A stretch of 64,000 bases of DNA from Labilithrix sp. (lineage in GTDB: Bacteria > Myxococcota_A > Polyangia > Polyangiales > Polyangiaceae). Below the pieces are notes generated by a model that made no database searches, was not told the DNA's origin, and worked only from the letters and a program-made list of their open reading frames with translations. The stretch's first letter is position 1; every line of letters starts with the position of its first letter. Below, piece after piece: positions 43,375 through 52,100 of this stretch. A program made the position numbers and the translations under genes. The stretch is from the NCBI GenBank assembly GCA_019637175.1, contig JAHBWD010000024.1, positions 52,909 to 116,908 on the forward strand. Direction: 5' to 3'.

Positions 43375-44070
43375 TCAGGCGTCGGGCTCGCGCGCTTCGA
43401 TGGGGTCGACGCGCTCGGCCGTGATGCGAAGCAGGCTCCGTGACGCGAGGCACATCGCGCGCGCGTGCGCCAAGCGTTCGCGCGCTTCGGCTGCGGGGAG
43501 CCTCCGAACGACGGCCGAGCCCGACCGGTGAACGACGAGCATCCGGTGCGTCGCGTCCGCGTTCGAGAGGTCGAAGGCCTCGCACATGACTCGCACGACG
43601 AGCTCCATGGTGGTGACGTCGTCGTCGTGAAACACGATGTCGAAGACGCCGTCGCCGGGCGGCACGTCTTCGACGCCATGGCGGCGCTCGACGGTGTCGA
43701 GGAGCGCGGCGACGGCGCGGTCCTCGAAGAGCGCGAGGACGAGGTCTTCCTTGGCGACGGCGCGTACCGTGAGCCATCCGCGGAGCGCGCCCGCCCGCGT
43801 CAACACCACCTGGAGCGCGCTCGACGACGTGGGCTCGACGCTGCCGTCCCGATAGAGCGCCGAAACGGGCAGCGCGCGGACGCGCGCGTCGACCCGCAGC
43901 CGCAGATCGTCGAGCCCGAAGGTCGCGAAGAGCTCGGCGGCCTCCGCGCTGGCGACGAGCATCGCGAGGAGGTGGATCGGGTCGACCGTCTCGTGCTGGT
44001 GTGCGCGCGCGAGGTCGCGCGCGCCGCTGCACAGACGCGCGGCGTGCGCGTCGAGTCGCGGGCCACCCAT
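43375..44070 (-). CDS. Fusion of a Clp N-domain with a ClpS adaptor domain
   Basis: I take the ATG at 44070. Residues about 8-138 form a double Clp_N repeat (ARDLARAHQHETVDPIHLLAML; AKEDLVLALFEDRAVAALLD), the same fold found at the N-terminus of ClpA/ClpC. Residues about 141-220 are a ClpS domain: FDIVFHDDDVTTMELVVRVM and THRMLVVHRSGSAVVRRLPA. The ClpS N-degron pocket residues are largely kept (Asp 150, Asp 151, Met 155, Met 177, His 181), although the usual first Asn of the NDD motif is Asp here. Free ClpS normally binds the ClpA N-domain to deliver N-end-rule substrates; here both halves are in one protein without the ATPase. Confidence 0.85.
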   Translation of the reverse strand: MGGPRLDAHAARLCSGARDLARAHQHETVDPIHLLAMLVASAEAAELFATFGLDDLRLRVDARVRALPVSALYRDGSVEPTSSSALQVVLTRAGALRGWLTVRAVAKEDLVLALFEDRAVAALLDTVERRHGVEDVPPGDGVFDIVFHDDDVTTMELVVRVMCEAFDLSNADATHRMLVVHRSGSAVVRRLPAAEARERLAHARAMCLASRSLLRITAERVDPIEAREPDA

Positions 44071-44096
44071 CAATCGAACCTACCAGACCGGCAGCT

Positions 44097-45131
44097 TCAC
44101 GCCTTCAAGGTGACGTTCACGATCGTGCCGCCGCGCTTCGCCTTGATCTCGAGGCGCCGCTGTTCGGCGAGCTCGACGCGCGCGTCGAGGTAGTCGGCGA
44201 TCTTCGCGAGGGGCTTGCCGCCGAGGGCGACGAGCACGTCGCCGACGCGGAGGCCCGCCTTCGCCGCGGCGCCGCCCGCGTGGATCTTGCGGATCGCGAT
44301 CGCGCCGTCGTGCTGCTCGATCGAGAAGCCGGCGTCGGGCGGCGGCTTGCCCAGCGAGAAGAGGCGGCCGAGGTAGTCGACCGCGACGATGAGCTTGCGC
44401 TGCGCCTCGGCGATCGAGAGCACCGTGCCGAACGCGGGATCCTTCCACGAGCCAGCGCGCGCCGCCGCGGGCGCGAACGCGAAGCGCAAGACGGAGTGAT
44501 CGCGGACGGCGGGGCCCGCGTAATAGAGGATGGGGACGTCGTGACGGCGGTTCGCCACGTCGAGCACCGTGCCGAGCGGCAAGAACGCCGTGCCCGCTTC
44601 GAATTTCGGGATCTCGTTGCGGAAGCTCGCGAGCCAGCCGACGTGCGACTTCGGCGCGCTCTTCACGCCGAGGCGGTTCAGCAGCGCGGTCGCGGGGACG
44701 AGCTCTCCCGCGCCGTAGACCATCACGATCTCGAAGACGTGATCCGGGAGCTCGCTCATGTGCAGATCCTCCGGCGAGCCGCCGGCGAGCGATCGCGTGT
44801 GCCGCGTCTTTCCCCAGCGCACGCCGTGCACGTAGCGGCTCGCCATCGAGATCGATCCGTCGGGATGAAAGCGACGCGCGACGCCGTGGAGCTTTCCTTT
44901 GTCGTCGAACTGCGACGCGCCGACCATCGTGCCGTCGGGGCGCCACCACTTGAAGTCGCCGACGGGCGTCTTGCGCTTGCGCGTGCCGAGCTCCCACTCG
45001 GCGTCCTTCTCGATCCAGATCGCCGCCTTCGGCACGGTCTTCGGGCGGCCGGTCTTCTTCGGCGCGCTCGCCTTCGCGGCGGTCTTTTTCGCCGGGGTCT
45101 TCTTCGCGACGACCTTCTTCGCCTTGGCCAT
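44097..45131 (-). CDS. Lys-rich/AT-hook, MORN-like and PDZ domain protein
   Basis: The ATG at 45131 follows AGGTGG and gives a 344-residue product. The first 35 residues are histone-H1-like (AKAKKVVAKKTPAKKTAAKA) and include an AT-hook-like KKTGRPK. Residues about 55-115 resemble MORN/YwqK-type repeats (WWRPDGTMVGASQFDDKGKLHGVARRFHPDG, shortened in parts). The middle is unassigned (DHVFEIVMVYGAGELVPATALL). The C-terminus (about 250-340) is a PDZ domain (IRKIHAGGAAAKAGLRVGDVLVALGG). It lies 2 bases after the Imm21-like gene. The combination is unusual; function unknown. Confidence 0.7.
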   Translation of the reverse strand: MAKAKKVVAKKTPAKKTAAKASAPKKTGRPKTVPKAAIWIEKDAEWELGTRKRKTPVGDFKWWRPDGTMVGASQFDDKGKLHGVARRFHPDGSISMASRYVHGVRWGKTRHTRSLAGGSPEDLHMSELPDHVFEIVMVYGAGELVPATALLNRLGVKSAPKSHVGWLASFRNEIPKFEAGTAFLPLGTVLDVANRRHDVPILYYAGPAVRDHSVLRFAFAPAAARAGSWKDPAFGTVLSIAEAQRKLIVAVDYLGRLFSLGKPPPDAGFSIEQHDGAIAIRKIHAGGAAAKAGLRVGDVLVALGGKPLAKIADYLDARVELAEQRRLEIKAKRGGTIVNVTLKA

Positions 45132-45133
45132 GA

Positions 45134-45976
45134 CTACATTCCACCTTTGAGCGTGAGCCGGCACCACCGGCACGACCACGTCTCGCCTTCGTGCGCGGCG
45201 ACCGTCGCTTCGTAGCGCCCGGGCACGAGCCGCAGCACCGTGCCGAGACCGTCGAAGATCGTCGTTCGAAGCGAAGCCGGCGGATCGGCGTCGGCGAGCG
45301 CGCGCAGATCCGAGACGTCGGCGAGCTGCGCCGCGGCGGTCGGCGACCAGACGAAGACGGAGGCGCCGCTCGACAAGAGGATGTCGGCGGCGCGCTCCTC
45401 ACGATCGCTCCGCGGCTCGACGAGCGCACGGACGGCGCGCTCCTCTTCGGCTTCGTTCTCGTCGCCGCTCGGCCACGTGCGCAGCATGAGCACGGCGTCG
45501 CGCGCGGGCGAGATCGCGATCTCGACGACGCCCGGACCTTCCGTGTCCCAGAACAGGCCGTGCTGCGTCGGCGAGATCGGATGGGTGAAGGCCTCTTCGC
45601 TCTGGTGCGCCTGCCACGCGGCGTCGTAGGCGCTCTTCGGCGAGAGCTCGGCCCACATGCGGCGGCGGTCGGGCAGCGCGATCTCGATCGAGCCGTCGTC
45701 TCTCTCCGCGACGTTCGCGCCGGAGAACGTCGCCCTCACCGCCGAGACGAGCGCTCGGAGCTTGGCCTGCGCCTCCTCGTGCGAAGCGCACGCTTCGAAG
45801 CGATGTCCGCCGTCTTGCGCGAACGGTGGCGGCAGCTCGCGCGTGAACTGACCCCAGTAGTGGAGCGTCTTCTGCGTGCCGGGGATCGACGCCGCGCCCG
45901 TCCAGTGCGCGAAGCCGTCGACGTCGGCCACGAGCAGCGGCCCGCCCTCACACGCGATCGTCGCGACCCACTTCAT
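45134..45976 (-). CDS. Imm21-like protein, possible immunity factor
   Basis: The 280-residue product begins MKWVATIACEGGPLLVADVDGFAHWTGA (shortened: CEGGPLLV ... HWTG), which fits the GGP and WxG features of Imm21-family proteins from polymorphic toxin loci. The rest is alpha/beta without signal or membrane segments; cysteines near the end (CRWC) could bind metal. It is followed 2 bases later by the MORN-like/PDZ gene. No toxin gene is seen next to it, so an immunity role is only a family-level suggestion; the match is by eye and modest. Confidence 0.5.
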   Translation of the reverse strand: MKWVATIACEGGPLLVADVDGFAHWTGAASIPGTQKTLHYWGQFTRELPPPFAQDGGHRFEACASHEEAQAKLRALVSAVRATFSGANVAERDDGSIEIALPDRRRMWAELSPKSAYDAAWQAHQSEEAFTHPISPTQHGLFWDTEGPGVVEIAISPARDAVLMLRTWPSGDENEAEEERAVRALVEPRSDREERAADILLSSGASVFVWSPTAAAQLADVSDLRALADADPPASLRTTIFDGLGTVLRLVPGRYEATVAAHEGETWSCRWCRLTLKGGM

Positions 45977-46114
45977 CGATGCCGCAGGCTATCCGGCCTG
46001 GGCCCCGCGCGAAAACCCCCAGCCGCCGGCTCAAATCGTAGTATTTTCGACGCATTACAAGCTGCCCGATCAGGCTTTCCGCCGGGCCGGGATCGACGTA
46101 AGGGTTCCGGCGGC

Positions 46115-47125
46115 ATGATGTCCCGCCTCTGCTCCGCGTCCTTCGCGCTCGCTGCCGTCGTCGCTCTGCCCTGCCTCGCGCAGGCCGACGTGCAGCACAC
46201 CGTCGCTCGCGGTCACACGATCGAGGCGATCGCCAACCGATACCGCGTGACGCCGAAGCAGATCATCGAGGCCAACCGCCTCAAAGACGTGAAGAAGCTC
46301 CGCATCGGCGAGGTGCTCACGATCCCGACGAAGGACATGCCGGCGAGCGCGAAGGCGAAGCTCGAGGCCGAGAAGAAGAAGAGCGAGCCGGCCAAGAAGG
46401 AAGAGCGCGCGGGCCTGAAGCCCGGCGACAAGGTCGCCAAGAACGGCAAGCCGACCGGCCGCGAGACGACGACGTTCGCGATGAAGCCGAAGACGCCCGG
46501 CGTCGTGCACATCAAGCGGGTCGCGACGACCGAAGAGGCCGAAGTTCGCATCGGCGACAAGCGAGGTCGCGTCTCGCCGACTGCGCTCAAGTCGTTCGAG
46601 AAGCTCTTGCGATCGCCTTCGGGCATGGCGCACCCGATCGACGCGCGACTCGTCACGCTGCTCGGCATCGTGTCGAACCACTTCGGCAGCCGGAAGATCG
46701 AGGTCGTCAGCGGCTTCCGTCCGTTCACCCCGACGCAGTACACGGCGCACTCGAACCACAACCACGGCAAGGCGATCGACTTCCGCGTCGTGGGCGTGCC
46801 GAACGAGGCGGTGCGCGACTTCTGCCGAACGCTCAAAGACGTCGGGTGCGGCTACTACCCGAACTCGGTCTTCGTGCACATGGATGTGCGAAGCCAGAGC
46901 GCGTTCTGGATCGACTACTCGAAGCCGGGCGAGGCGCCGCGCTACAACGCGCCCAACGTCGACGCCGACGAAGGCACGAGCGACGTCCATGACGAAGGTC
47001 ACGCATCGGGCGCGTCGACGGACGCTTCGCCCGCTCCCTCTGCTTCTCCTTCGCCCGCGCCCGCGCCGGCGCCCGCGGAAGAAGCGCCGAGCGAGCCTCC
47101 GGCGACGCCGCCGACCGGCAACTGA
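46115..47125 (+). CDS. Secreted LysM-DUF882 (M15-like) peptidoglycan protein
   Basis: Two adjacent ATGs (46115, 46118) start a signal peptide cut after AQA. The 336-residue product has a LysM domain at about 27-72 (VARGHTIEAIANRYRVTPKQ ... LRIGEVLTIP), a Lys-rich linker and a DUF882/peptidase M15-type domain at about 165-290. That domain has HNHGKAIDFRVVGV and VHMDVRS, giving the His-Asp-His zinc ligands of murein D,D- or L,D-peptidases. A Pro/Ala/Ser tail ends the protein. It probably cuts or binds cell-wall cross-links in the periplasm. The 138-bp upstream gap includes GTATTTTCGACGCATTACAAG, a possible promoter. Confidence 0.88.
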   Translation: MMSRLCSASFALAAVVALPCLAQADVQHTVARGHTIEAIANRYRVTPKQIIEANRLKDVKKLRIGEVLTIPTKDMPASAKAKLEAEKKKSEPAKKEERAGLKPGDKVAKNGKPTGRETTTFAMKPKTPGVVHIKRVATTEEAEVRIGDKRGRVSPTALKSFEKLLRSPSGMAHPIDARLVTLLGIVSNHFGSRKIEVVSGFRPFTPTQYTAHSNHNHGKAIDFRVVGVPNEAVRDFCRTLKDVGCGYYPNSVFVHMDVRSQSAFWIDYSKPGEAPRYNAPNVDADEGTSDVHDEGHASGASTDASPAPSASPSPAPAPAPAEEAPSEPPATPPTGN

Positions 47126-47136
47126 ATCGACGAGCC

Positions 47137-49845
47137 CTACTTCTTCTTCGGCGGCTCGACCGGATGCGTCGGCTCGAACCGAAAGCCGCGAGGCAAGAGC
47201 GGCTTGCCCATCGCGTAGATGGTCGTCTCCTCGTAGCGTGATCGCGGAGGCGTCGCCGTGCCCGCGCGAAAGAGCGCGCCGCGCGAGCCCGCGCCTCGAT
47301 CGAGGAGCACCGCGCGCTTGCAGCCCGCGCGCACGAGCAGCTCGCCGAAGATCTCCGCCTCCACGTCGCGCGGCGTGCGCAAGACGTAGACGCGCCCGTC
47401 GGCGCTCTGCCCCAGCGCCGCGCGCGCGCGCCCGCGCGCGACGATCTTCGCGTCTTCGAGCAAGAGCGGCAGCTCCACCGCGTCGGTGTGCGCGGGCACC
47501 TGAGAGAAGGCGCGCGCCGGCGCGATCGAGAGCTGGCCGTCTTCGGTCGCGACGAGCACGCCGGCGTGCTCGCCGCCGCTCATCGGGAGCACGATCCTTC
47601 CGTCGGCGGCGAGGCCCCGCAGGCGCTTTGCGTCCGAGGTGCCGAGCGTCAGCGCGAAGAGCACGCGATGCGCGTCGTCGGCGCCCAGCTCGTGCGCCCG
47701 CGCCGCGCCGGTCTTGGCGTCGGGCTCCTGGGTCCCCACGCGCACGCGGAAGCTCGCGCGCGCCGGCTCGATCTCCAGCACGTCGATGCCGCCCGAGGCG
47801 TGCCCGCGCCAGAGCCCCGCCATCCACGCCGGCGCCGGCTGCACGCCCGCGTCGGGCTCCCACGCGATGCGCTCGCCCTCGATCGCCGGCGGCGTCGGAT
47901 CGTGCATCGTCATGTAGAAGAAGTCTTTCGGCGCGTACTCGATGTAGCGCGCCGTATCGATCTCCATCTGCGTCGAGAGCAGCTCGGACTTGTAGTTGCG
48001 CCCCTTGAGCTCGCTGATGTTCGTGAAGAGAAACCCCGTGTGATGCGGGTTCATGTCGAGGTGCATCCCGTACACGCACGACGCCATCTTCATCGCCTTG
48101 CCGAGGGTGGTCGCGCTCACGTCGTCGCCCCACGCGTAGAGCAAGTGGCCCGCGTTCGTGACGCAGAGGCCCGATCGCTCGGTCTGCATCGTCGTGCCGG
48201 GCAGCGTGTAGCCCCACTGCGCGCGCCCCGAGGGGTTGACCTTGTCGTTGTCGACGAGCGGATCGAGGTTCTGGCGGAACGAGAGGATCTCGCTCGGCTC
48301 GACGCCCTCGATGCCGCCGACGTCCTTGTTCGTGCCCCACGAGCCGAGGCCGTAGCGCTTGTCTCTCGTGATGACGACCGTGGCGATCCCCGGCAGCGGC
48401 GGCAGGAGCACGCGCCGGTTCAGCATCATGCCGTACGTGCCGTGCTCGGTCTTGAAGCCGCCGTTGAACGCCGCGGCGATGCGCGTGTACACCGCGGGAT
48501 CGCGCGGGATGCGCCCGGCGCCCGGCGGACCGGTGAGCGGCTTCGGATCTTCGTTGCCCGCCTCCATCTGGAGATCGAGCTGACGCATGTCCATCGCGAC
48601 GAGGAGCACCTTCGCGTACGGCCGCTCTTCGTCGGGCCTGACGAAGGCGCGATAGAACGGCGACGGCGCCTCCGGGAGGCGCTTGACCCACGCCTGCTTC
48701 GGCGCCTCCCACTCCCCCTCGCCCGGCTCGGGCGTCTTCCACATCGAGCGCATCGGCGGCGGAGGCCAGTGGCCGAGATCGGCGGCGGCCTGCGAGGCGT
48801 CGAGCACGGTCGGCGGCGCCTGCTCGGGCTCTCGCGCGAGCGCTTCGCCGCCGGCGGTCGCCTTGAACGCCGCCTGCTTGACCGCGTCGCGAACCGCGAA
48901 CGTCCTCTCCTCGAGCCACGCGATCGGCGCGGGACCGATCCACGGCACCGCGCGCACGGTGTCGACGGCCCAGAACACGAGACGCTTCGGCAGGTGACGG
49001 CCGGCGTCGGCGTGCATCCCGGCCACGGCCGTCACGAGCTCGTTCTTCTCGAGATCGAGCGCCGCGCGGCGCGTCGCGACGACCGAGCGATCATCGTCGG
49101 CGAGCTGGATGTCGAGGATCCCGCCCGCCTCGGAGAGCGCGAGGCCGACCCGCTGCGCCGGCTGATCGAGCGTGACGTCGACGCGGCCTACGCCTTCACC
49201 GCTGCCGCTGAGCTGCCAGTTCGTGACGTACGCCATCACGCGATCGTGCGCGGCCTTCGTGAGGTTCTGCGATCCCTCGCCCGACAGATCGAGCGCGGTC
49301 ACGCTCTGCTCCTGCCCGAACGCGAACGTCGCGAACGCCGCGCGCGGACCGCGCACGACGAGCGCGTGATCGTCGCCCAGCGGAGTCGACGTGAGGTTGC
49401 GGGGCCCGCTCATGCCACCGAAGCGGCCGCGCACGCCGATGGGGCGTCCTTCGGGGGAGAGCCTGAGACGCGCGCGATAGACGTCGCGCGGCCCTCCCTC
49501 GGTCGCGCTCGCGAGAAAGAGCGCGAATCGACCGCGGACGAGATCGGAGACGACGCCGCCCGAGGGCTCCCAGCGCACGTCCTCTTCGCGCACGAACGCG
49601 TTGCCCGTCGCCCGCCCGAGGGCGACGGCGAGCTCGCGCGCGTCTCTCGGGGCGTCGCTGTCGTCGGCGATCGAGACGAGCGCGCCGAGGGCGATGCCGA
49701 TCCCTAGGATGGGCGCGCGGCTGCGCGCGAAGGCGAGCCAGCCGGCGCGAGGAAGCGGAAGCGTAGGAGTCGGGGACGGCAAACGCTGCAAACGAGACCA
49801 GTCAAGCCAGCCGTGACGTGCTTGGCAAGTCTTACGCAGACGCAT
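47137..49845 (-). CDS. Large membrane-anchored protein with a NAGPA-like domain
   Basis: The ATG at 49845 gives a 902-residue product with a membrane segment near 43-60 (RAPILGIGIALGALVSIA). The rest is predicted extracytoplasmic. A region around 480-640 contains FNGGFKTEHGTYGMMLN, ATVVITRDKRYGLGSWG and MHLDMNPHHTGFLF, which recalls phosphodiester glycosidase (NAGPA/DUF2233) proteins, where a FNGGF block and Asp/His residues form the site. This is a moderate match by eye. The N-terminal half (60-400) and the C-terminal beta-rich region are unassigned. Divergent from the FIST gene across 85 bases. Confidence 0.7.
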   Translation of the reverse strand: MRLRKTCQARHGWLDWSRLQRLPSPTPTLPLPRAGWLAFARSRAPILGIGIALGALVSIADDSDAPRDARELAVALGRATGNAFVREEDVRWEPSGGVVSDLVRGRFALFLASATEGGPRDVYRARLRLSPEGRPIGVRGRFGGMSGPRNLTSTPLGDDHALVVRGPRAAFATFAFGQEQSVTALDLSGEGSQNLTKAAHDRVMAYVTNWQLSGSGEGVGRVDVTLDQPAQRVGLALSEAGGILDIQLADDDRSVVATRRAALDLEKNELVTAVAGMHADAGRHLPKRLVFWAVDTVRAVPWIGPAPIAWLEERTFAVRDAVKQAAFKATAGGEALAREPEQAPPTVLDASQAAADLGHWPPPPMRSMWKTPEPGEGEWEAPKQAWVKRLPEAPSPFYRAFVRPDEERPYAKVLLVAMDMRQLDLQMEAGNEDPKPLTGPPGAGRIPRDPAVYTRIAAAFNGGFKTEHGTYGMMLNRRVLLPPLPGIATVVITRDKRYGLGSWGTNKDVGGIEGVEPSEILSFRQNLDPLVDNDKVNPSGRAQWGYTLPGTTMQTERSGLCVTNAGHLLYAWGDDVSATTLGKAMKMASCVYGMHLDMNPHHTGFLFTNISELKGRNYKSELLSTQMEIDTARYIEYAPKDFFYMTMHDPTPPAIEGERIAWEPDAGVQPAPAWMAGLWRGHASGGIDVLEIEPARASFRVRVGTQEPDAKTGAARAHELGADDAHRVLFALTLGTSDAKRLRGLAADGRIVLPMSGGEHAGVLVATEDGQLSIAPARAFSQVPAHTDAVELPLLLEDAKIVARGRARAALGQSADGRVYVLRTPRDVEAEIFGELLVRAGCKRAVLLDRGAGSRGALFRAGTATPPRSRYEETTIYAMGKPLLPRGFRFEPTHPVEPPKKK

Positions 49846-49930
49846 GAGCTCGAAGGCCGCCGCCGTGGGGAAGAATCGATTTGGGCTATAGTGGTTCGTC
49901 GTTCGGCCGTATGGGGAATCAGGGGCGGGG

Positions 49931-51148
49931 ATGATCAGCTTCGGTAGTGCAATGAGCGCCGCAGCGTCGGCGGTAGAGGCGGCGCGTGAGGCTGCGGCGA
50001 CGGCGAAGGCGGCGCTCGCCGGCGCCGACCCCAAGCTGGCGATCGTCTTCGTCTCCGTCAGTTACGACGACGCCGACGCGGCCGCGCGCGCGGTCCGCGG
50101 CGTGGTCGGCGACGTGCAGATCATCGGCGGAACCTCGGGCGCTTGCGTCGTGGGATCGGGCCGAACCGCGAGCAAGGGCGTCTCCGTGGTTCTCCTCGGG
50201 GGCGACGACGTCGAGGTCGAGAGCCGCACCGCGCCGATCGGATCGCCGTCGCTCGTCGAGACGGTGCCCGCCGCCGAACGAATCGCAGCGGCCGCCGACC
50301 TCGCCGCCAAGCGCGGCCTCGGCCACTACACCTGCCTCGTCTTCGCGCCGGGGATCGTCGTCGACGGCGAGGCCCTCGTCGCGGCGGTTCGAAAGGGAGC
50401 AGGCGCGCGCGCGCGCCTCGCCGGCGCGCTCACCGGCGACGATCTCACGCTCGATCGACCGCAGGTCCTCTTCGGCGACGAGCTGCATCGCGACAAGGTC
50501 GTCGTCACCGGCGTGTTCACCAAAGCGCCCATCGGCATCGTGGCGCGCCACGGCTACGCGGCGGTGGGCCCGGTGCGAACGGTCACGCGCGCCGACGGGA
50601 TCCACCTCCTCGAGCTCGACGATCGTCCGGCGCTCGACGTCTGGCTCGAAGACGCGCGCGCCGCGGGCGCGGAGCCGCCTTCGGATCCGAAGGCCCTCGC
50701 GCTCTACTTGGCGGATTACTACGAGCTCGGCCTCGCCGACGGCTCGACGCCGCCGACCACGCTCGCGCAGGATCCTCGCGAGCTCATCGCGCGCGCGCCT
50801 TTCGAGATCCGCGAAGACGGCGCGATACGGCTCTCGGGAGCCATCGGCGAAGGCACGCGCGTTCGCGTGCTCCACGCCTCACGCGAGGACTTGCTCCGGG
50901 CGTCGAGCGAGGCCGCGACGACCGCGGTCGAGCGCGCGGGCGGCGCCGTCGTCGGCGCGCTCGTCCTCGCGTGCACCGGGAGGCTCGCCGCCCTCGGCGG
51001 CGCCTTCCCCGAAGAGCCGGCCGGCATCGCGCAGAACCTCGGCGCGCCGATCGGCGGCGCGTGCGTCTTCGGTGAGATCGCGCGCAACGTCCGCGATCAC
51101 GACGCGTTCTTCAACACGACCGTGGTCATCGTCGCGTTCGGGCGTTGA
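49931..51148 (+). CDS. FIST domain sensory protein
   Basis: The 405-residue product matches the FIST N (about 35-225) and FIST C (about 230-390) domains. The N part has LAIVFVSVSYDDADAAARAV and IIGGTSGACVVGSG; the C part ends with FNTTVVIVAFGR and has PIGGACVFGEI. FIST domains bind small molecules, probably amino acids, and are usually coupled to chemotaxis or kinase outputs, but this protein has no output domain. It is cytoplasmic. The gap upstream contains GGCTATAGTGG, a possible -10 (TATAGT) for this gene. Confidence 0.9.
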   Translation: MISFGSAMSAAASAVEAAREAAATAKAALAGADPKLAIVFVSVSYDDADAAARAVRGVVGDVQIIGGTSGACVVGSGRTASKGVSVVLLGGDDVEVESRTAPIGSPSLVETVPAAERIAAAADLAAKRGLGHYTCLVFAPGIVVDGEALVAAVRKGAGARARLAGALTGDDLTLDRPQVLFGDELHRDKVVVTGVFTKAPIGIVARHGYAAVGPVRTVTRADGIHLLELDDRPALDVWLEDARAAGAEPPSDPKALALYLADYYELGLADGSTPPTTLAQDPRELIARAPFEIREDGAIRLSGAIGEGTRVRVLHASREDLLRASSEAATTAVERAGGAVVGALVLACTGRLAALGGAFPEEPAGIAQNLGAPIGGACVFGEIARNVRDHDAFFNTTVVIVAFGR

Positions 51149-51155
51149 GCGCGAG

Positions 51156-52088
51156 TCAGCCCACGAGCGCGGCCATGTCTGCCGGAAGCGGCGAGACGAC
51201 GTCGAAGGCGAGCTCCGGATCGCCGCCGCCGTCGAACGTGACGCGCGCGGCGTGGAGCGCGTGTCGCTCGAGGCCCGGCGCGGGCTCGGCGCCGTAGAGG
51301 ACGTCGCCCGCGAGTGGATGCTCGATCGCGGCGAAGTGCGCGCGGATCTGATGACGGATCGCGCGCGCGGCCTCCGCGCGAACGAGCGCCCAAGCACCGA
51401 CGCGCTTCTCGACCCGATACGAGGTCGACGCCGGTCGCGGCGCGTAGCGCATGACGTCGCGCGGGTGCACGCACGGATAGACCCTTCGCTTGTCTTTCGG
51501 ATGATTCGCGATCGGGTGCTCGATCGATCCCGCGTCGGCGAGCCCCTCGGACGCGCAGACGAGCAGGTACTCTTTGCCGATCTTCTCGGCCTTCAGCGCC
51601 TCGCGCAGCGCCTCGAAGGCCTCCGCGGTGCGCGCGACGACGACGAGCCCCGAGGTCTCGGTGTCGAGCCGGTGCACGATCCCCGGCTCGCGCGGTGAGT
51701 ATCCGATCGCGGCGAGCTCGGGGTGATGACCCACGAGCGCGTTGGCGAGCGTGCCCGTCTCGTCGCCGCGGAGCGGCGCGGTGGGTTGCCCCGCGCGCTT
51801 CTCGACGACGAGCACCTTGGGCGTCGAGAAGTGAACCTGGAGCGGCGCGTCGGGCTCCGGGGCGCACGGCCCCTCGCCGGATCGAATCGCGGCCTCGTCC
51901 ACTTCGATGACGTCACCCTCGGCGACGACGCCGCCTTTGGCGAGGACGCGCCCGTTGACGCGGACGGCGCCGTCCTCGATCGCGCGCTTGACGCGCGCGC
52001 GCGACGCACCTTCGACCAGGGCGACGATCGCCTTGTCGAGACGAGCGCCGGCGAGGGCGCTCGCGACCTTGAGCTCGAGCTTGGGCAT
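51156..52088 (-). CDS. RluA-family ribosomal large subunit pseudouridine synthase
   Basis: The 310-residue product has an S4 RNA-binding domain at the N-terminus (ARLDKAIVALVEGASRARVKRAI, shortened) and the catalytic motif HRLDTETSGLVVVAR near 142-156, where Asp is the nucleophile. ARAIRHQIRAHFAAI and HPLAGDVLYG follow as in RluD/RluC. It modifies uridines in 23S rRNA; which site cannot be decided. It starts 12 bases downstream of the kinase gene's stop, so it may share that transcript, and converges with the FIST gene. Confidence 0.95.
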   Translation of the reverse strand: MPKLELKVASALAGARLDKAIVALVEGASRARVKRAIEDGAVRVNGRVLAKGGVVAEGDVIEVDEAAIRSGEGPCAPEPDAPLQVHFSTPKVLVVEKRAGQPTAPLRGDETGTLANALVGHHPELAAIGYSPREPGIVHRLDTETSGLVVVARTAEAFEALREALKAEKIGKEYLLVCASEGLADAGSIEHPIANHPKDKRRVYPCVHPRDVMRYAPRPASTSYRVEKRVGAWALVRAEAARAIRHQIRAHFAAIEHPLAGDVLYGAEPAPGLERHALHAARVTFDGGGDPELAFDVVSPLPADMAALVG

Positions 52089-52100
52089 GCGCCGGACAGT

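Noticed and set aside
43160..44032. Arg-rich minus-strand frame overlapping the Clp_N-ClpS gene
   Set aside because: Low-complexity arginine-rich translation and no start context; the overlapping gene explains the region.
46070..48943. 957-codon minus-strand frame extending under the LysM-DUF882 gene
   Set aside because: It is a shadow of the genes at 46115 and 47137; its translation has no recognisable domain.
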